A stretch of 64,000 nucleotides of DNA from Symsagittifera roscoffensis. Taxonomy: Eukaryota; Xenacoelomorpha; Acoela; Convolutidae. Numbering within the stretch: position 1 is the first letter of the stretch; every line of letters starts with the position of its first letter. The position numbers were made by a program, and so were the translations under genes. The notes beneath the pieces were generated by a model. That model had not been told where the DNA came from, did no database searches, and worked only from the letters and a program-made list of their open reading frames with translations. This document shows, piece by piece, positions 35,691 to 47,188 of the stretch. Where the stretch lies: positions 1,728,512-1,792,511 of the forward strand of contig NC_087070.1 in NCBI RefSeq assembly GCF_963678635.1. Reading direction: 5' to 3'.

Positions 35691-37309
35691 GGTCATGATG
35701 TTAAAAGAGAATAACACCCAGGAGCGCCATAAAAACATCTCTATAACATTCGCCCGGAAGTACATATCGACGGAAAACAAAGCTAAGCTATAAAAGGACT
35801 GGCCAGCGTCTAAACAAAGCTCTACATGCTTTTCACCGTCTCTAACAAAGCCAGTTCTTTTGGTGGTCTTTTCAACATTGGGTCTACAAAAACGTTACTG
35901 TTCTCCGGCTTCGACCAGAACGCTCAAATTAACTTACTTACATGCAAAATTAGTGAGCTCATGGCTGGGTCTAAGTATCTCCAGACCACGAGGTCACTCC
36001 TAAAAACAGGGCTAGTACTATTCATTATACTACGATTGTTTTTGTTCAGTAGATAAAAATCATCATCTCCATCGAAGATGGATCAACCATTTCCCTCTAC
36101 TCCTAGCTTCTCATTATGAGAAAATTAATTCAGATGTTTATTAAATTCAATTCAGGACATGACTAGGAAGCTAAAAAATTGTATAAAATAGTTTAAGTTC
36201 AAGTCTCAAGACCCCCTCCGGATTCCCAAATCCGGGGAAAAAACACCCTTATTTCCTTTCCAGAAGGCTGAATTCATGGTTCCACCACCCTTCACCGTTG
36301 GCGTGAATGGCTTTGTAACGATTGTAGCGACACAATCGTTACAACTCGGAGCGGTCTCTGCTAATACTCTGTCGTATTTTTCCATTTCCCGTCGTTGTTT
36401 CTCTCGCAACTATCGTTGTTGTTGTGTTTCTTTTTTGGTTTACTTCTAAAAATGGCCGTTTCGTCGTTTCTCGGAAATATGACGTCATTATTCGAATTTT
36501 TAAAAATTCAAAAAACCAGAATATCCTGACCTTCACAGTTTGCCTAATCGTTCAAATAACGTCGCTAATCTACTAAAACTGCCAATTCTCAAGATCAGTG
36601 GCCATCAATTTGAATTTGCACTTTTGTCCATTCTGGTCGAATGTCACATACTCCCCGAACAGCCCGGTCAATGTCCCCATTGAATCTCGTAGTCTTCGTA
36701 AAAATGGTACAGTGCCATCGAACAGAATTTACAAAATGCACGAAATCACTTTTATCCCACTGCAGAATATAAATGATATCATACTACATCACAATAGCCT
36801 TCCAAATTCTTTCACTAATCGGCATTTTCGAGGATATGATCTAAGATAAAACATTTTTTCTGACTTCCAATGTCCATGCCCTGATTTAAAACTTTTTCTC
36901 TTATGTATTAAAAAAGTGTCCTTTTGCCGGACAGTCCTGCCGACCAACAAGCTAAAATTACCCTACTATGCTTCTTCCCTTCGGAAATTTTAGTTGTAAT
37001 TGGTCCTGACTATTAAAATTAGGTAACTCTATGGTTAGAAGGAACAATGACATAATCTCCCTCTTCAAGAGATTACCCAAGTCTTTCATGTCACCACAAA
37101 GTGATCAGTCGTCCTAGGTGATTAAAAACAATCATGCAGGCTGGAATATTTAAATATACTCTTCACTCAAGCCTTTCTAATTAAATAGTGAGTGTCTCTA
37201 AAGCCACTATATAAAATCAAAATGCAAATTTATAAATGCAACAAACTCTTTAATGTTCAAAACTCAACTAAATGTTTTCTTTCAATTTCAATTACAATTT
37301 GGTTGCTTT
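35691..37309. other. Non-coding stretch between repeat array and giant element
   Basis: I see no domain-bearing frame. At 35690-35740 about 45 bp (aacacccaggagcgccataa) is the inverse of 59758-59805, so a related terminal sequence lies here in opposite orientation. A single ccctccggattccc at about 36215 resembles the 58.2-kb minisatellite unit. The rest is unremarkable. Confidence 0.45.
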
Positions 37310-37471
37310 GTTTCTCAACTGAGTTTTCTGTAACATTCAAAACAATTCTGAGTTTTAACTTCTTCTCTTTCCTCACTTCTTTGTTTTTTCTCTTTTCATC
37401 GTTTAGAAGTTCTAAAACTTCTAAACTCTTCTAATTTCGTTTTTTCTTGCATCTTGTTTTTCGGCCATTTG

Positions 37472-38243
37472 TCAATGCTCCATCTCCTCCTCCTGCGACA
37501 TTGACTCTGCACTTTCAGTTTCCGTGTCCTGCAACACATCGGTAGCTATCCTGACGCTGTTGCAAGCAGTCCTCCAACACTTCTGCTCTTCTACCTTTTG
37601 TTTAGAACAAGGTATGGGATCAACGATACGTTCTCTGTTCCGGCAGAAGCTGTTATGGAAGCACAACGTCACGTTTCTCTCCAAATCTTCCTTCAACATC
37701 CCTTTTTTCTCTTTTCCATTACATTCACTTGTCCTGGAAGTTCTCTTCACTGCGGTTGTCACTGCATTCCGATGAGTTACAAAAGCTCGCTTGAAAGCTC
37801 CCGCCCCAATGTCCAGCTGATACGCACTGTACACTCTGCTGTGCTTCGACATATGCTTCTTAGCATAATAATACAACCATGCAGTCATGTTGGCTCTAAA
37901 ACATGGCATTAGACGTCTTCTGGCTCATATATTTTTCACTTCCATCGGAGCGTTCAAGATTTTGCACATTGTCTCAAAAAGATCTAAATCTTTTAGACAA
38001 TCCGATTTCTGCAATTGTTCTCTCGTTGGCGTCTCCTGTCTATTGTTCTCCTTCACATGAGCTTCCAGCCATCGTAACTCCCACTATCACTATCGTTATG
38101 GGCCGTGATGCGTCTGGTAAACCCATGGAGAGCAGCTCTCCACAGTCCCAGATCAACACTAGATTACAACGCCCGGGGTACCACCATGTTTGCAGCAAGC
38201 AATGGCAGAGAATCTCATCATGTGTTGACATGATGCTTCTCAA
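37472..38243 (-). pseudogene. Giant element, extreme 3' coding segment
   Basis: This segment is about 90-95% similar to the two copies at 31.3 and 33.7 kb. It has the hydrophobic ITIVIVGVTMAG stretch, then the Cys-rich charged domain (FRANMTAWLYYYAKKHMSKH at its start). It retains the TGA before the ATGCC, but the upstream TGA of the other copies is TGC here. A 12-nt deletion removes four residues after the hydrophobic stretch. The function is unknown; no fusion peptide or glycoprotein pattern is visible. Confidence 0.55.
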
Positions 38244-40235
38244 ATTACGCTTTTCCGAAGCTTCCAGTAGTGGTTTTTTTCCATCATCACTCGGTGGACT
38301 TCATCATTTTCATCTACTGCATTGTAATCCGTGACGGTTGATCCTTTCTGCTTTTGTCTTTCAAAGTCACTCAAGTTCCCACTGGCGTATCCCATGAACT
38401 TCTTTCCCAGTATCGATTCTAACTCCTCTTTAGTTCTCTCCGGAACCGCTGAGAACATTTTGCACAGTAAACCATAAGACTTTTCGGACATCCTCGCTAG
38501 TCTTACACATTTTGGCACCGAGAAGGCTTGATCCACGATCGTTCTCGTACTTTTCACATCCACAGCTACGAAATGCACCGGGCAACTGCTCTTGCACATT
38601 GGAGCTAAAATCGATCCCACCAAATATCGCGCTCCCGACGGTCTGCGATATGTTTCACTATGTCGGATGTTCGCTTCCGCCTCGATCGCTTCCCTCCACC
38701 TTCCTATGTGTTTTTGCTCAGTCTGCAAAACTCCTTGGATCACTTTTACACTGATAGCCGTGACCATCTCATGCTTTTGTTCTAGATTCAATAGTGACTC
38801 TAAAGATCCAAACATGCTGTAGAATCCTAATGCAGTCACTAGACTCACCTCGGTTCCTCCATGGCATCCGCAATTAGTTCCGTTTCTGTCTTCGCCTTCA
38901 TCACAATGTTCCCAAACAAAATCGTCAACTGCTTGTGTTGTTTCTCCAAGATCTTCACGCACTCCAGACCTCCACAGACGTGACCTTCCAGTCCACAGAC
39001 TTCTGCTAGACAGCTACCAGGTTTGACCCAGTCCTCTGGTCCCCAGCCAGGCAACTCTACTTTGTCTTCTCCGTTGCTCTTAGAGGCTGTTGTCATCACG
39101 TTATAGATGATGTTAAGATCACGCAGGTTTTAGTCTGAGTTCAGTTCCCTCTGTACGTCTTGTGTCGCCCGTAATATTGAATCAGCGTTGGGACTCGGAC
39201 ACCATGATGGTTTCATCAGTTCCCACACTACCATCAAACTCGTTCTCAGCAGTTCGTCTGAGAATCCCAATCCAAATACTGCTTGCTAATAATCAAAGAA
39301 GCAATCGCGTGTGTCCTCATTTAGGAAAGGGTTGTACGCTATCCCTATGATTGCGGACACGTAACGTAACTTTAGGACTTCTTCCTGATTGGTCCACAGT
39401 ATTCAGTAGATTTCGGCAGTGCTCCCATGGATTCTTTAAGGAGCCTCAGCTCTTTGTTTGAGAATCTCCTTATTTCGTCTATTTTCATGGGTTCTAGTTC
39501 CACAGGTTCTTTCATGTTCACTCGCATTGGTTTGCTCTGATATATATCCAAAAGTGCTTGCAAGAGCAAGGCTTTTACTTGTTCATCGCCTTCCCTTAGC
39601 ATCTTGACACAGGTGTTCAATACTGGCACTGACATTTGTTCTATCATGAACCGAATGAAACAGAGAGCGTCTCTCCGCTTCGCGCACGCTATTGCCGCTT
39701 CCTCTTGGGTTATAAGATCTCTCATGCTCGTCATTAGGAATACCTTTTCTTCCATTGATCTTTTCCTTTCTTCTGAATCATATTCCCCGCAAGTCAGTCC
39801 GATCATGCACCAGGCGAACCTCAGTTGTAACTCAGTTCTCACGTAAGGTACTGCTATCAGAGTGTGAATCTTCGGCGTGGCTCTCATTTCTTCTTCGAAA
39901 AACCGTAACACTACAGCTCTCCATGGAAAAATCACCAACTGCTCTATCGTTTCTGCATGCATCTCAGACGATACCAGAGTCCCATATGCTTTCTGCTTCA
40001 GGGTGGTGCCTTGCATCATCGTTTCCAAATAACCTTACATGGAACTTTCGTCTTTCAGAGCCATAAAGTGTCCTCTGGCCGAACTTTTGTACTCCAACAT
40101 CTCCATGTATCCATTGCCGGGTTCATCTATTGATCCAGTATCCGACACTGTCAGTCGGTTATATTCTACTGGGACTAGCTGTCCTACAACACTTCCTTTT
40201 CCATGGTTCATGGGAGACGATTTAAAGTCTTTCAT
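38240..40235 (-). pseudogene. Giant element, unidentified ORF, C-terminal part
   Basis: A chain of frames (40235-40035, 40028-39372, 39099-38845, 38962-38240) is read in one direction with frameshifts between. Translations are compositionally ordinary soluble protein: helical, with Leu/Met/Glu-rich segments such as LLLQALLDIYQSKPMR and a Cys-containing stretch (CGLEGHVCGGLEC). I recognise no domain. No transmembrane run is obvious, which argues against an envelope protein. Its place directly after the SGNH-bearing region suggests one very long ORF in the ancestral element. Confidence 0.55.
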
Positions 40236-43200
40236 AGTACACTCTCAACATTAGCTGAGTATTTCCACTTCTAATGTTGCTCCAGTCAAAGTGCGGTCAC
40301 TAGTCTTGGTTTTGTAACCAGTTTTTTTTATCCCTGCCATGAGAATGGGTGGCACCATCGCTTTATCAGTCAACATCCTGTCTGTGCCAGGCAATTGATC
40401 ATCACCTTGTCCCAAATCCATGGCTTCTTCGACTGGTTTTCTTTTCGCTGAGTTGACATTTTTTATCGAGATTTCCGAATCCACCTTCGTCTTTCCCGTT
40501 TTTCTCAATGTCACCCTGCTGCCCAGTTTCATCTTCATTTCATTAATCTTGTCAATCACCAATTGTGATCGCATCGTTCCTTTCCGAGTTCTTGACATAT
40601 ATACCCCTTCTCCTTTGTCTTCTTGCGGCGTCATCTTGATAGGAGAGTTCGCCTCACTTTCGTCAGTGGCTGAGTCGAGCAATAACTCACTCAATCTCCC
40701 GTCACACTCGTCGAGTTTGTCATGGAACTCCCGCATTAGTAGTCGGTTGAGACCCAGTTTCAAAATGGACTGGGTACCGTAGCTCTGAACTACTTCCAGA
40801 CCTCTTCCATAAAGGCTACTCTGTCCATTCTACATCCCGTCCTATTTTCATGGTCCCTGTGATGCACCTCCCACTCTTCTTCTGGCAACGTTCCCAAGAA
40901 AGGTACTCTGGCAACGCCTTCTATTCTTCATCTCCTTGGTGATTCCATGAGGAGTCTTTGTTCTGTATCTTTAGAATTGCTCGGAGAGCCGCTCTCCGGC
41001 AGATTCGGGCTCGTTTCCATGAAGGCTGACGGGGGTTCCAGCGTGGAAGTACCCTCGTCTGCTGGTTCAGTCGTCTCCAACGCATGCGCGCCGCTTTCAA
41101 AATCACTGAGGAAATTGAAGTCTAGGCTGGACACTCCTCCTGTCGACGACTTATCGTCTTCTTTCTCGGCCTGATCGGGTTCCTGTTGCATAGGTTCCTC
41201 CCATCGACGGCTTCCTCTCTGCCCATCATCTCCTTCTGATTTCTCTTTCGAATTTGAGGGTCCTTGCTCTTCACTTCTTGCCCCGTCCGGAAATTTCTAT
41301 ATGACTAGCCTGCCAGCTGACAGATCTTCTTCCTCTCCATAGACTTTTTTTACCTCCTCATAGCCAAAGGGTGCTAGCAAGCTTCTCGTCTGTAGCGTTC
41401 CTACCACCGTTAACTCCGGTTTCACACTCGTCAAGATCAGGGAGGCCTCTGGTAATTCAGCTCTGCCTCTCATCCTCATAGGCGCTAGATTCAGTTTCGT
41501 CCATGCCATGTCAAATCCCCCAGGCTTCGGAGTCGCTGCGTTGCTTATCCGCCTTCTCGTTGCTAGATCCGTGTAAGCAAATCGCGTATGCTGCAACACT
41601 GCGGCATTTCTGCCCACAAAACACGGATCCATCGTTTCCGAGAATTTCGCCACTCTACTTTCATTGGTCTCAAACGCTCTCAACCTAGGAGTTTGCACTG
41701 CGGAGACTGCTCCGAGCAACATCCTTCTTATCAGAGGGAATTCAGGGATTTTCTCTGGCATCGTCTTGTAATCAACCCAGCCTTTCGTCTCTTCTCTCAC
41801 CTTGTGGTATGCTGCAGTGAGTCGAGGATCTCTAATGATCTCGCCATTTGTCTTGTCGTAGGGCCTTAGATTCCAGAGCTTTCGGAATACTTCAATGTGC
41901 CCTCTGTCCACTTGTCCCATACGATCACGGAAGTGATCGTTGAAGTTGACGACTGTCATCTCTGGCTCCGATATCTTTGCAATCAACAGATCTTCGCTCA
42001 TGAGTTCTCGCAATACGTGCTGCTCACACCAATTCAGCGCACTTCCGTCCACTTTTGTACTCCAACATCTCCATGTATCCATTGCCGGGTTCATCTATTG
42101 ATCCAGTATCCGACACTGTCAGTCGGTTATATTCTACTGGGACTAGCTGTCCTACAACACTTCCTTTTCCATGGTTCATGGGAGACGATTTAAAGTCTTT
42201 CATAGTACACTCTCAACATTAGCTGAGTATTTCCACTTCTAATGTTGCTCCAGTCAAAGTGCGGTCACTAGTCTTGGTTTTGTAACCAGTTTTTTTTATC
42301 CCTGCCATGAGAATGGGTGGCACCATCGCTTTATCAGTCAACATCCTGTCTGTGCCAGGCAATTGATCATCACCTTGTCCCAAATCCATGGCTTCTTCGA
42401 CTGGTTTTCTTTTCGCTGAGTTGACATTTTTTATCGAGATTTCCGAATCCACCTTCGTCTTTCCCGTTTTTCTCAATGTCACCCTGCTGCCCAGTTTCAT
42501 CTTCATTTCATTAATCTTGTCAATCACCAATTGTGATCGCATCGTTCCTTTCCGAGTTCTTGACATATATACCCCTTCTCCTTTGTCTTCTTGCGGCGTC
42601 ATCTTGATAGGAGAGTTCGCCTCACTTTCGTCAGTGGCTGAGTCGAGCAATAACTCACTCAATCTCCCGTCACACTCGTCGAGTTTGTCATGGAACTCCC
42701 GCATTAGTAGTCGGTTGAGACCCAGTTTCAAAATGGACTGGGTACCGTAGCTCTGAACTACTTCCAGACCTCTTCCATAAAGGCTACTCTGTCCATTCTA
42801 CATCCCGTCCTATTTTCATGGTCCCTGTGATGCACCTCCCACTCTTCTTCTGGCAACGTTCCCAAGAAAGGTACTCTGGCAACGCCTTCTATTCTTCATC
42901 TCCTTGGTGATTCCATGAGGAGTCTTTGTTCTGTATCTTTAGAATTGCTCGGAGAGCCGCTCTCCGGCAGATTCGGGCTCGTTTCCATGAAGGCTGACGG
43001 GGGTTCCAGCGTGGAAGTACCCTCGTCTGCTGGTTCAGTCGTCTCCAACGCATGCGCGCCGCTTTCAAAATCACTGAGGAAATTGAAGTCTAGGCTGGAC
43101 ACTCCTCCTGTCGACGACTTATCGTCTTCTTTCTCGGCCTGATCGGGTTCCTGTTGCATAGGTTCCTCCCATCGACGGCTTCCTCTCTGCCCATCATCTC

Positions 43201-44018
43201 CTTCTGATTTCTCTTTCGAATTTGAGGGTCCTTGCTCTTCACTTCTTGCCCCGTCCGGAAATTTCTATATGACTAGCCTGCCAGCTGACAGATCTTCTTC
43301 CTCTCCATAGACTTTTTTTACCTCCTCATAGCCAAAGGGTGCTAGCAAGCTTCTCGTCTGTAGCGTTCCTACCACCGTTAACTCCGGTTTCACACTCGTC
43401 AAGATCAGGGAGGCCTCTGGTAATTCAGCTCTGCCTCTCATCCTCATAGGCGCTAGATTCAGTTTCGTCCATGCCATGTCAAATCCCCCAGGCTTCGGAG
43501 TCGCTGCGTTGCTTATCCGCCTTCTCGTTGCTAGATCCGTGTAAGCAAATCGCGTATGCTGCAACACTGCGGCATTTCTGCCCACAAAACACGGATCCAT
43601 CGTTTCCGAGAATTTCGCCACTCTACTTTCATTGGTCTCAAACGCTCTCAACCTAGGAGTTTGCACTGCGGAGACTGCTCCGAGCAACATCCTTCTTATC
43701 AGAGGGAATTCAGGGATTTTCTCTGGCATCGTCTTGTAATCAACCCAGCCTTTCGTCTCTTCTCTCACCTTGTGGTATGCTGCAGTGAGTCGAGGATCTC
43801 TAATGATCTCGCCATTTGTCTTGTCGTAGGGCCTTAGATTCCAGAGCTTTCGGAATACTTCAATGTGCCCTCTGTCCACTTGTCCCATACGATCACGGAA
43901 GTGATCGTTGAAGTTGACGACTGTCATCTCTGGCTCCGATATCTTTGCAATCAACAGATCTTCGCTCATGAGTTCTCGCAATACGTGCTGCTCACACCAA
44001 TTCAGCGCACTTCCGTCC
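40083..44018. repeat. Head-to-tail 1,968-bp tandem duplication
   Basis: Positions 40083-42050 and 42051-44018 carry the same 1,968-bp sequence. Every corresponding frame is identical in translation, for example 40763-40251 versus 42731-42219 and the 3' part of 42094-41297 versus 44299-43265. The junction fuses cttccgtccac to ttttgtactcc at about 42050 and breaks the reading frame. Near-perfect identity inside an otherwise decayed element means either a very recent duplication or an assembly artefact. Confidence 0.9.
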
Positions 44019-46160
44019 ACTGCTGATATGAGGTTCAGGTGCAGCACCGCTCTCCTGTATGCTCCCACCTTAACATCAGGGAACGCAAACGTGACTGCTG
44101 GTCCGTATATGACTGTCACGAACTCCGTGGCTCCTCTGATCAACGCTAAGGGATCGGTCCTCATAGCTAAGCTCAGATCAGTTAGCAGGGGCATGCCCTC
44201 AACATGTCGTCGCACGTCTTCCTCCCTCTGTATTGTTTCATCCTCTCCTGTTCCAAAGCGATTCTGCTGCAGGAGGTACTGGATAAGAGTATGTCTCAAA
44301 TCTCTTATCTTGTTTCAGAAATCCGTAGCTCGCTTCACGTCGAACTTCCTCACATTCTCTATCATCTGCTCCGGGTAGCGCGTCAAATTGATCAGCCATC
44401 TTTATTGCAATCAACATTAGAAGTCCATCTAATCGCAAGTTTTGAAGTCCTTTGGCCAGCAGTACAGCCGGTCCTTTCACAAAATTTTCTGCTCCAAACG
44501 CCACGAACAAGGCTAGTAGTTCAACGATCGATACTTCCACTACTGCTTGGAGGAATTCCTTTATCAAATATCGAGAAGGTGTTGGGTAAACTTTCGCCAA
44601 GAAGGACGCGGTCCATCCGGCTCCTAGCCCTTTCAGCATGCTATCAGTCCGGTCAAAGCCTTCTTCCCCCTCACTTTCTGAGTCCAGAAAGCTTCTAGGG
44701 TAACTTGGCACACTCTGTTTACAAACTCGGCTGATTTCTCTTCAGCATTTTCGGCCAGGTTCACCTCCTTCACTAAGTAGGCATGGATCTTCCTGATCAT
44801 TACTGGGCCTTGCTCGAAAGCATCCGCGCCCAATGCTGCTATCCAAGGGGTTAAGTGCAGCCACTGGTTAGGCTCTGGTTTCGTCCTCAAAACCATCGCT
44901 TCCAAGTGAGCTCTGGTCTCGTTGGAGTTCTTTCTCCTCTATCCTTCCTCTTTTACTTCCATTCCTCGGAACCGTAAATCGTTTGACATCGCTACAATTA
45001 CTCGATGGTCATCGTCAATTCCTGGTTTCAATTTAAGTTGTCGACTGAAATTGGACAGTTCCAACCCCAGCACTTCGTCCAATACTAGCATGTGTAGTGA
45101 ATGGTCCTTGAATCCTCTCATCGCATAGAGATTTACGACCACACCGCAGGTAGCTCAGCTCTGAGTGGCCTCAGATTCTCCATATCTATCTCGCGATTTG
45201 GGGCAGATTTGATCACATCATATTTCCCTTCCGAGAGCAAAGCCACAATCGCATACACGAACTTCAGTCCATCCGGGACATGTGCATATCCCGGAGACAG
45301 TGCAAACACGGCTCTCGGTGTTATTTTAGTGAAGGCACCCTCTTTCAGGGTATCCTCCACTTCACCCATTGACTCGAGGATATCTTTTATAGCTGGCCAT
45401 ACAGCGGTTCCGGCTGTCGTAGGCTTTCTGAGTCTGCTCAGGAAACCTCTGCTGTGTAGATGGTCATTGATGCCAGCGAACACAATTTTTATTGGGTTCA
45501 TGTCTGTCTGCATTTGTACTCCGATTGCTATCGGCACGGATTGCGTTATGTCCAGGTCGACCGCTGCCAACATTATCACATCAGGCCAAAACAGAGACTT
45601 GGAGGTATATACGAAGTCTGAACTCGCGACAATCATAATGTTGGCCTTTCTCATTTCTGCCTTGTCATATGCAGCAAAGATGGTCTCATCTTTCTTTATC
45701 GCCTTCAACCCACCGTATCTCTGAACATCACCTTCTTGATTCACTTGTTTCGGGTACGCTCTTTCTTTCACATGGCCTGGGGGTGTTCCACCTGCCTGAA
45801 CATCTTTACATGTTGTCCAATTGGCGCCCTCGTCGTCAGGAATCTTCCAGGTATCTCTTCTCGATTTCCTTCGTCATGATTCAGTTTCACGTCTTGTAAC
45901 GGTCTTGCATTCGCTCGACCCATTGTTTTGTTCGAGGGCAGTCCCTCTAGGTCGGCAAACCTCAAAGCAGTTGTAGAGCTGAAGTTTATGCCAGCCGCTA
46001 TCAACCAGTCCACTCCTGTTATCGAGCACATTCCGCTGACCGATAACCTTGCTCCGTTCAGCATCCTCATGGCATCCGCTGCGAAGCTCACCGTCTGAAG
46101 GTTCAGTTTCATCAGGTCATCCTTGTAAAGGTGCCATGGAGAAGGTATGGCCTCAACCAC
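42219..46160 (-). pseudogene. Giant element, unidentified ORF, N-terminal and central part
   Basis: Successive frames (46160-45768, 45771-45133, 45142-44939, 44905-44633, 44711-44238, 44299-43265, 43159-42896, 42731-42219) form one broken coding region. The central frame of 344 codons is intact and looks like a folded soluble domain (WVDYKTMPEKIPEFPLIRRM). The upstream piece has alternating strand/helix patterning (PDVIMLAAVDLDITQSV, KIVFAGINDHLHSRGF). The downstream part is acidic and low in complexity. I cannot assign a family. With the C-terminal part it totals about 8.5 kb after the SGNH domain, larger than the whole Pol region. Confidence 0.6.
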
Positions 46161-47176
46161 ATTAGAGAGCTCCTGTTTGGACGTCGCTCCTCTCGACTGG
46201 TGCTCGTTGTCTCAGATCTTGTATCCGATCTAGAGGTACTGTTCGTTTCCGCTGTCGAGTTGACAGGCCCTAATCTTCGTCTAGGATTGATGGTTCTCCT
46301 CAAGGGCGCTTCCCCCAATCGATCTTCTACGTCCGTTCTTTGCCCTGGCTCGCTAGAGCTTTGCGGCTTGTAGGTCGTCACGGTTGGGACCGTTCCCAAA
46401 CGTGTTTCTAAGTTAGGAGGCACAAAGGTTGAAATTGCCGTTTTATTCGATGTTTCTTCCTTCTTCAGCACTTCTGTGTGAAAGAGTTCTACTTCCATTT
46501 CAACTAATCGCTCTTGGAAGACTCTGTTCAACCAGGCTTGTCCCTCGATGCTATCAAAGTGGATGCCGTCAGTAGTCAATCTGGCCTGATCCATAGCTCT
46601 CAGTTCGTGCTCAATATCCATAAGGATCATCCGTCCAGCATTCCGACTCGCAAGATTCCTTAGAATGTTTTTTCACCTGATTGCTCCTTCATTGTGTCTT
46701 CTCCCTGTTGCTGTCAACATCTTTGTGCTCATTGGTAGAGTGCAGACGGTCAGTACCGCGCAGTTGATTCTCTGTCAGAGAGTAGTAAATAGGCACACCA
46801 TCATTGACTCCCATAGGTCCTCTTCCTCATCTGAGCTGCTCGATATGTCATTCGTCCCTACTAGGATCATTACGTTAGGGATTCTCCCTGGGTTCATCAG
46901 CTCCACCATCCAAAATAACTGGACTATCGTTGCGCCTCCAAACGCCTTCACCGTAGTGATCCAGGAAGTCCTCAAATTTTGAAGAACTCTGACCAAGCTG
47001 TCCCCCAGTATCAGATGTGATGTCGCAAGTGGCGGTTGCTGCATGTTTACTGCTGGGCTCCAAGTTGATCGATTGAAGCAGGCTCTCGGATCCGTATCCG
47101 GAACTCCAGTGAAGCTATAAATCAACTGGTTGTTCTTCTGCACGTCAATCACTCGGGACACTTTCTTTGCCGGCAT
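46112..47176 (-). pseudogene. SGNH/GDSL hydrolase domain of the giant element
   Basis: One reading frame carries the signature blocks of SGNH hydrolases in order: block I SHLILGDSLVRVL (nucleophile Ser), a Gly in KAFGGATI (block II), block III LVGTND (Asn), and block V DGIHFDS near 46570 (Asp and His). The family cleaves ester bonds of lipids or sugars. SGNH-type domains are known from ORF1 of some LINEs and from giant Penelope-derived Terminons of rotifers, but are unusual in Ty3-type elements. The frame is interrupted only by TGA codons (at 46775 and about 46668), with a further TGA at 47189. A Thr/Ser-rich tail follows, and the frame shifts near 46150. The four catalytic positions are all preserved. 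Confidence 0.8.
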
Positions 47177-47188
47177 CTCTCGTATCCT

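Noticed and set aside
36598-36849. Plus-strand 83-codon frame
   Set aside because: No start context, domain or conservation evidence; likely chance.
38240-38962. Alternative genetic code with TGA as sense
   Set aside because: Host genes at 3.2-5.6 and 8.9-14.9 kb use TGG for Trp and end in or avoid TGA normally, and the element also contains TAA and TAG breaks.
45101-45724. Plus-strand 207-codon frame within the giant element
   Set aside because: It is the antisense shadow of the minus-strand frame 45771-45133 and has no domain of its own. Other plus-strand frames in 38-57 kb are likewise shadows.
37472-46160. Envelope glycoprotein of an errantivirus-like element
   Set aside because: No signal peptide, furin-type site, fusion peptide or C-terminal membrane anchor is visible; only one short hydrophobic stretch near the very end.
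37310-46160. Maverick/Polinton or other DNA virus-like element
   Set aside because: No protein-primed polymerase, packaging ATPase or capsid motifs, and the region follows Ty3-type Pol in the same orientation.
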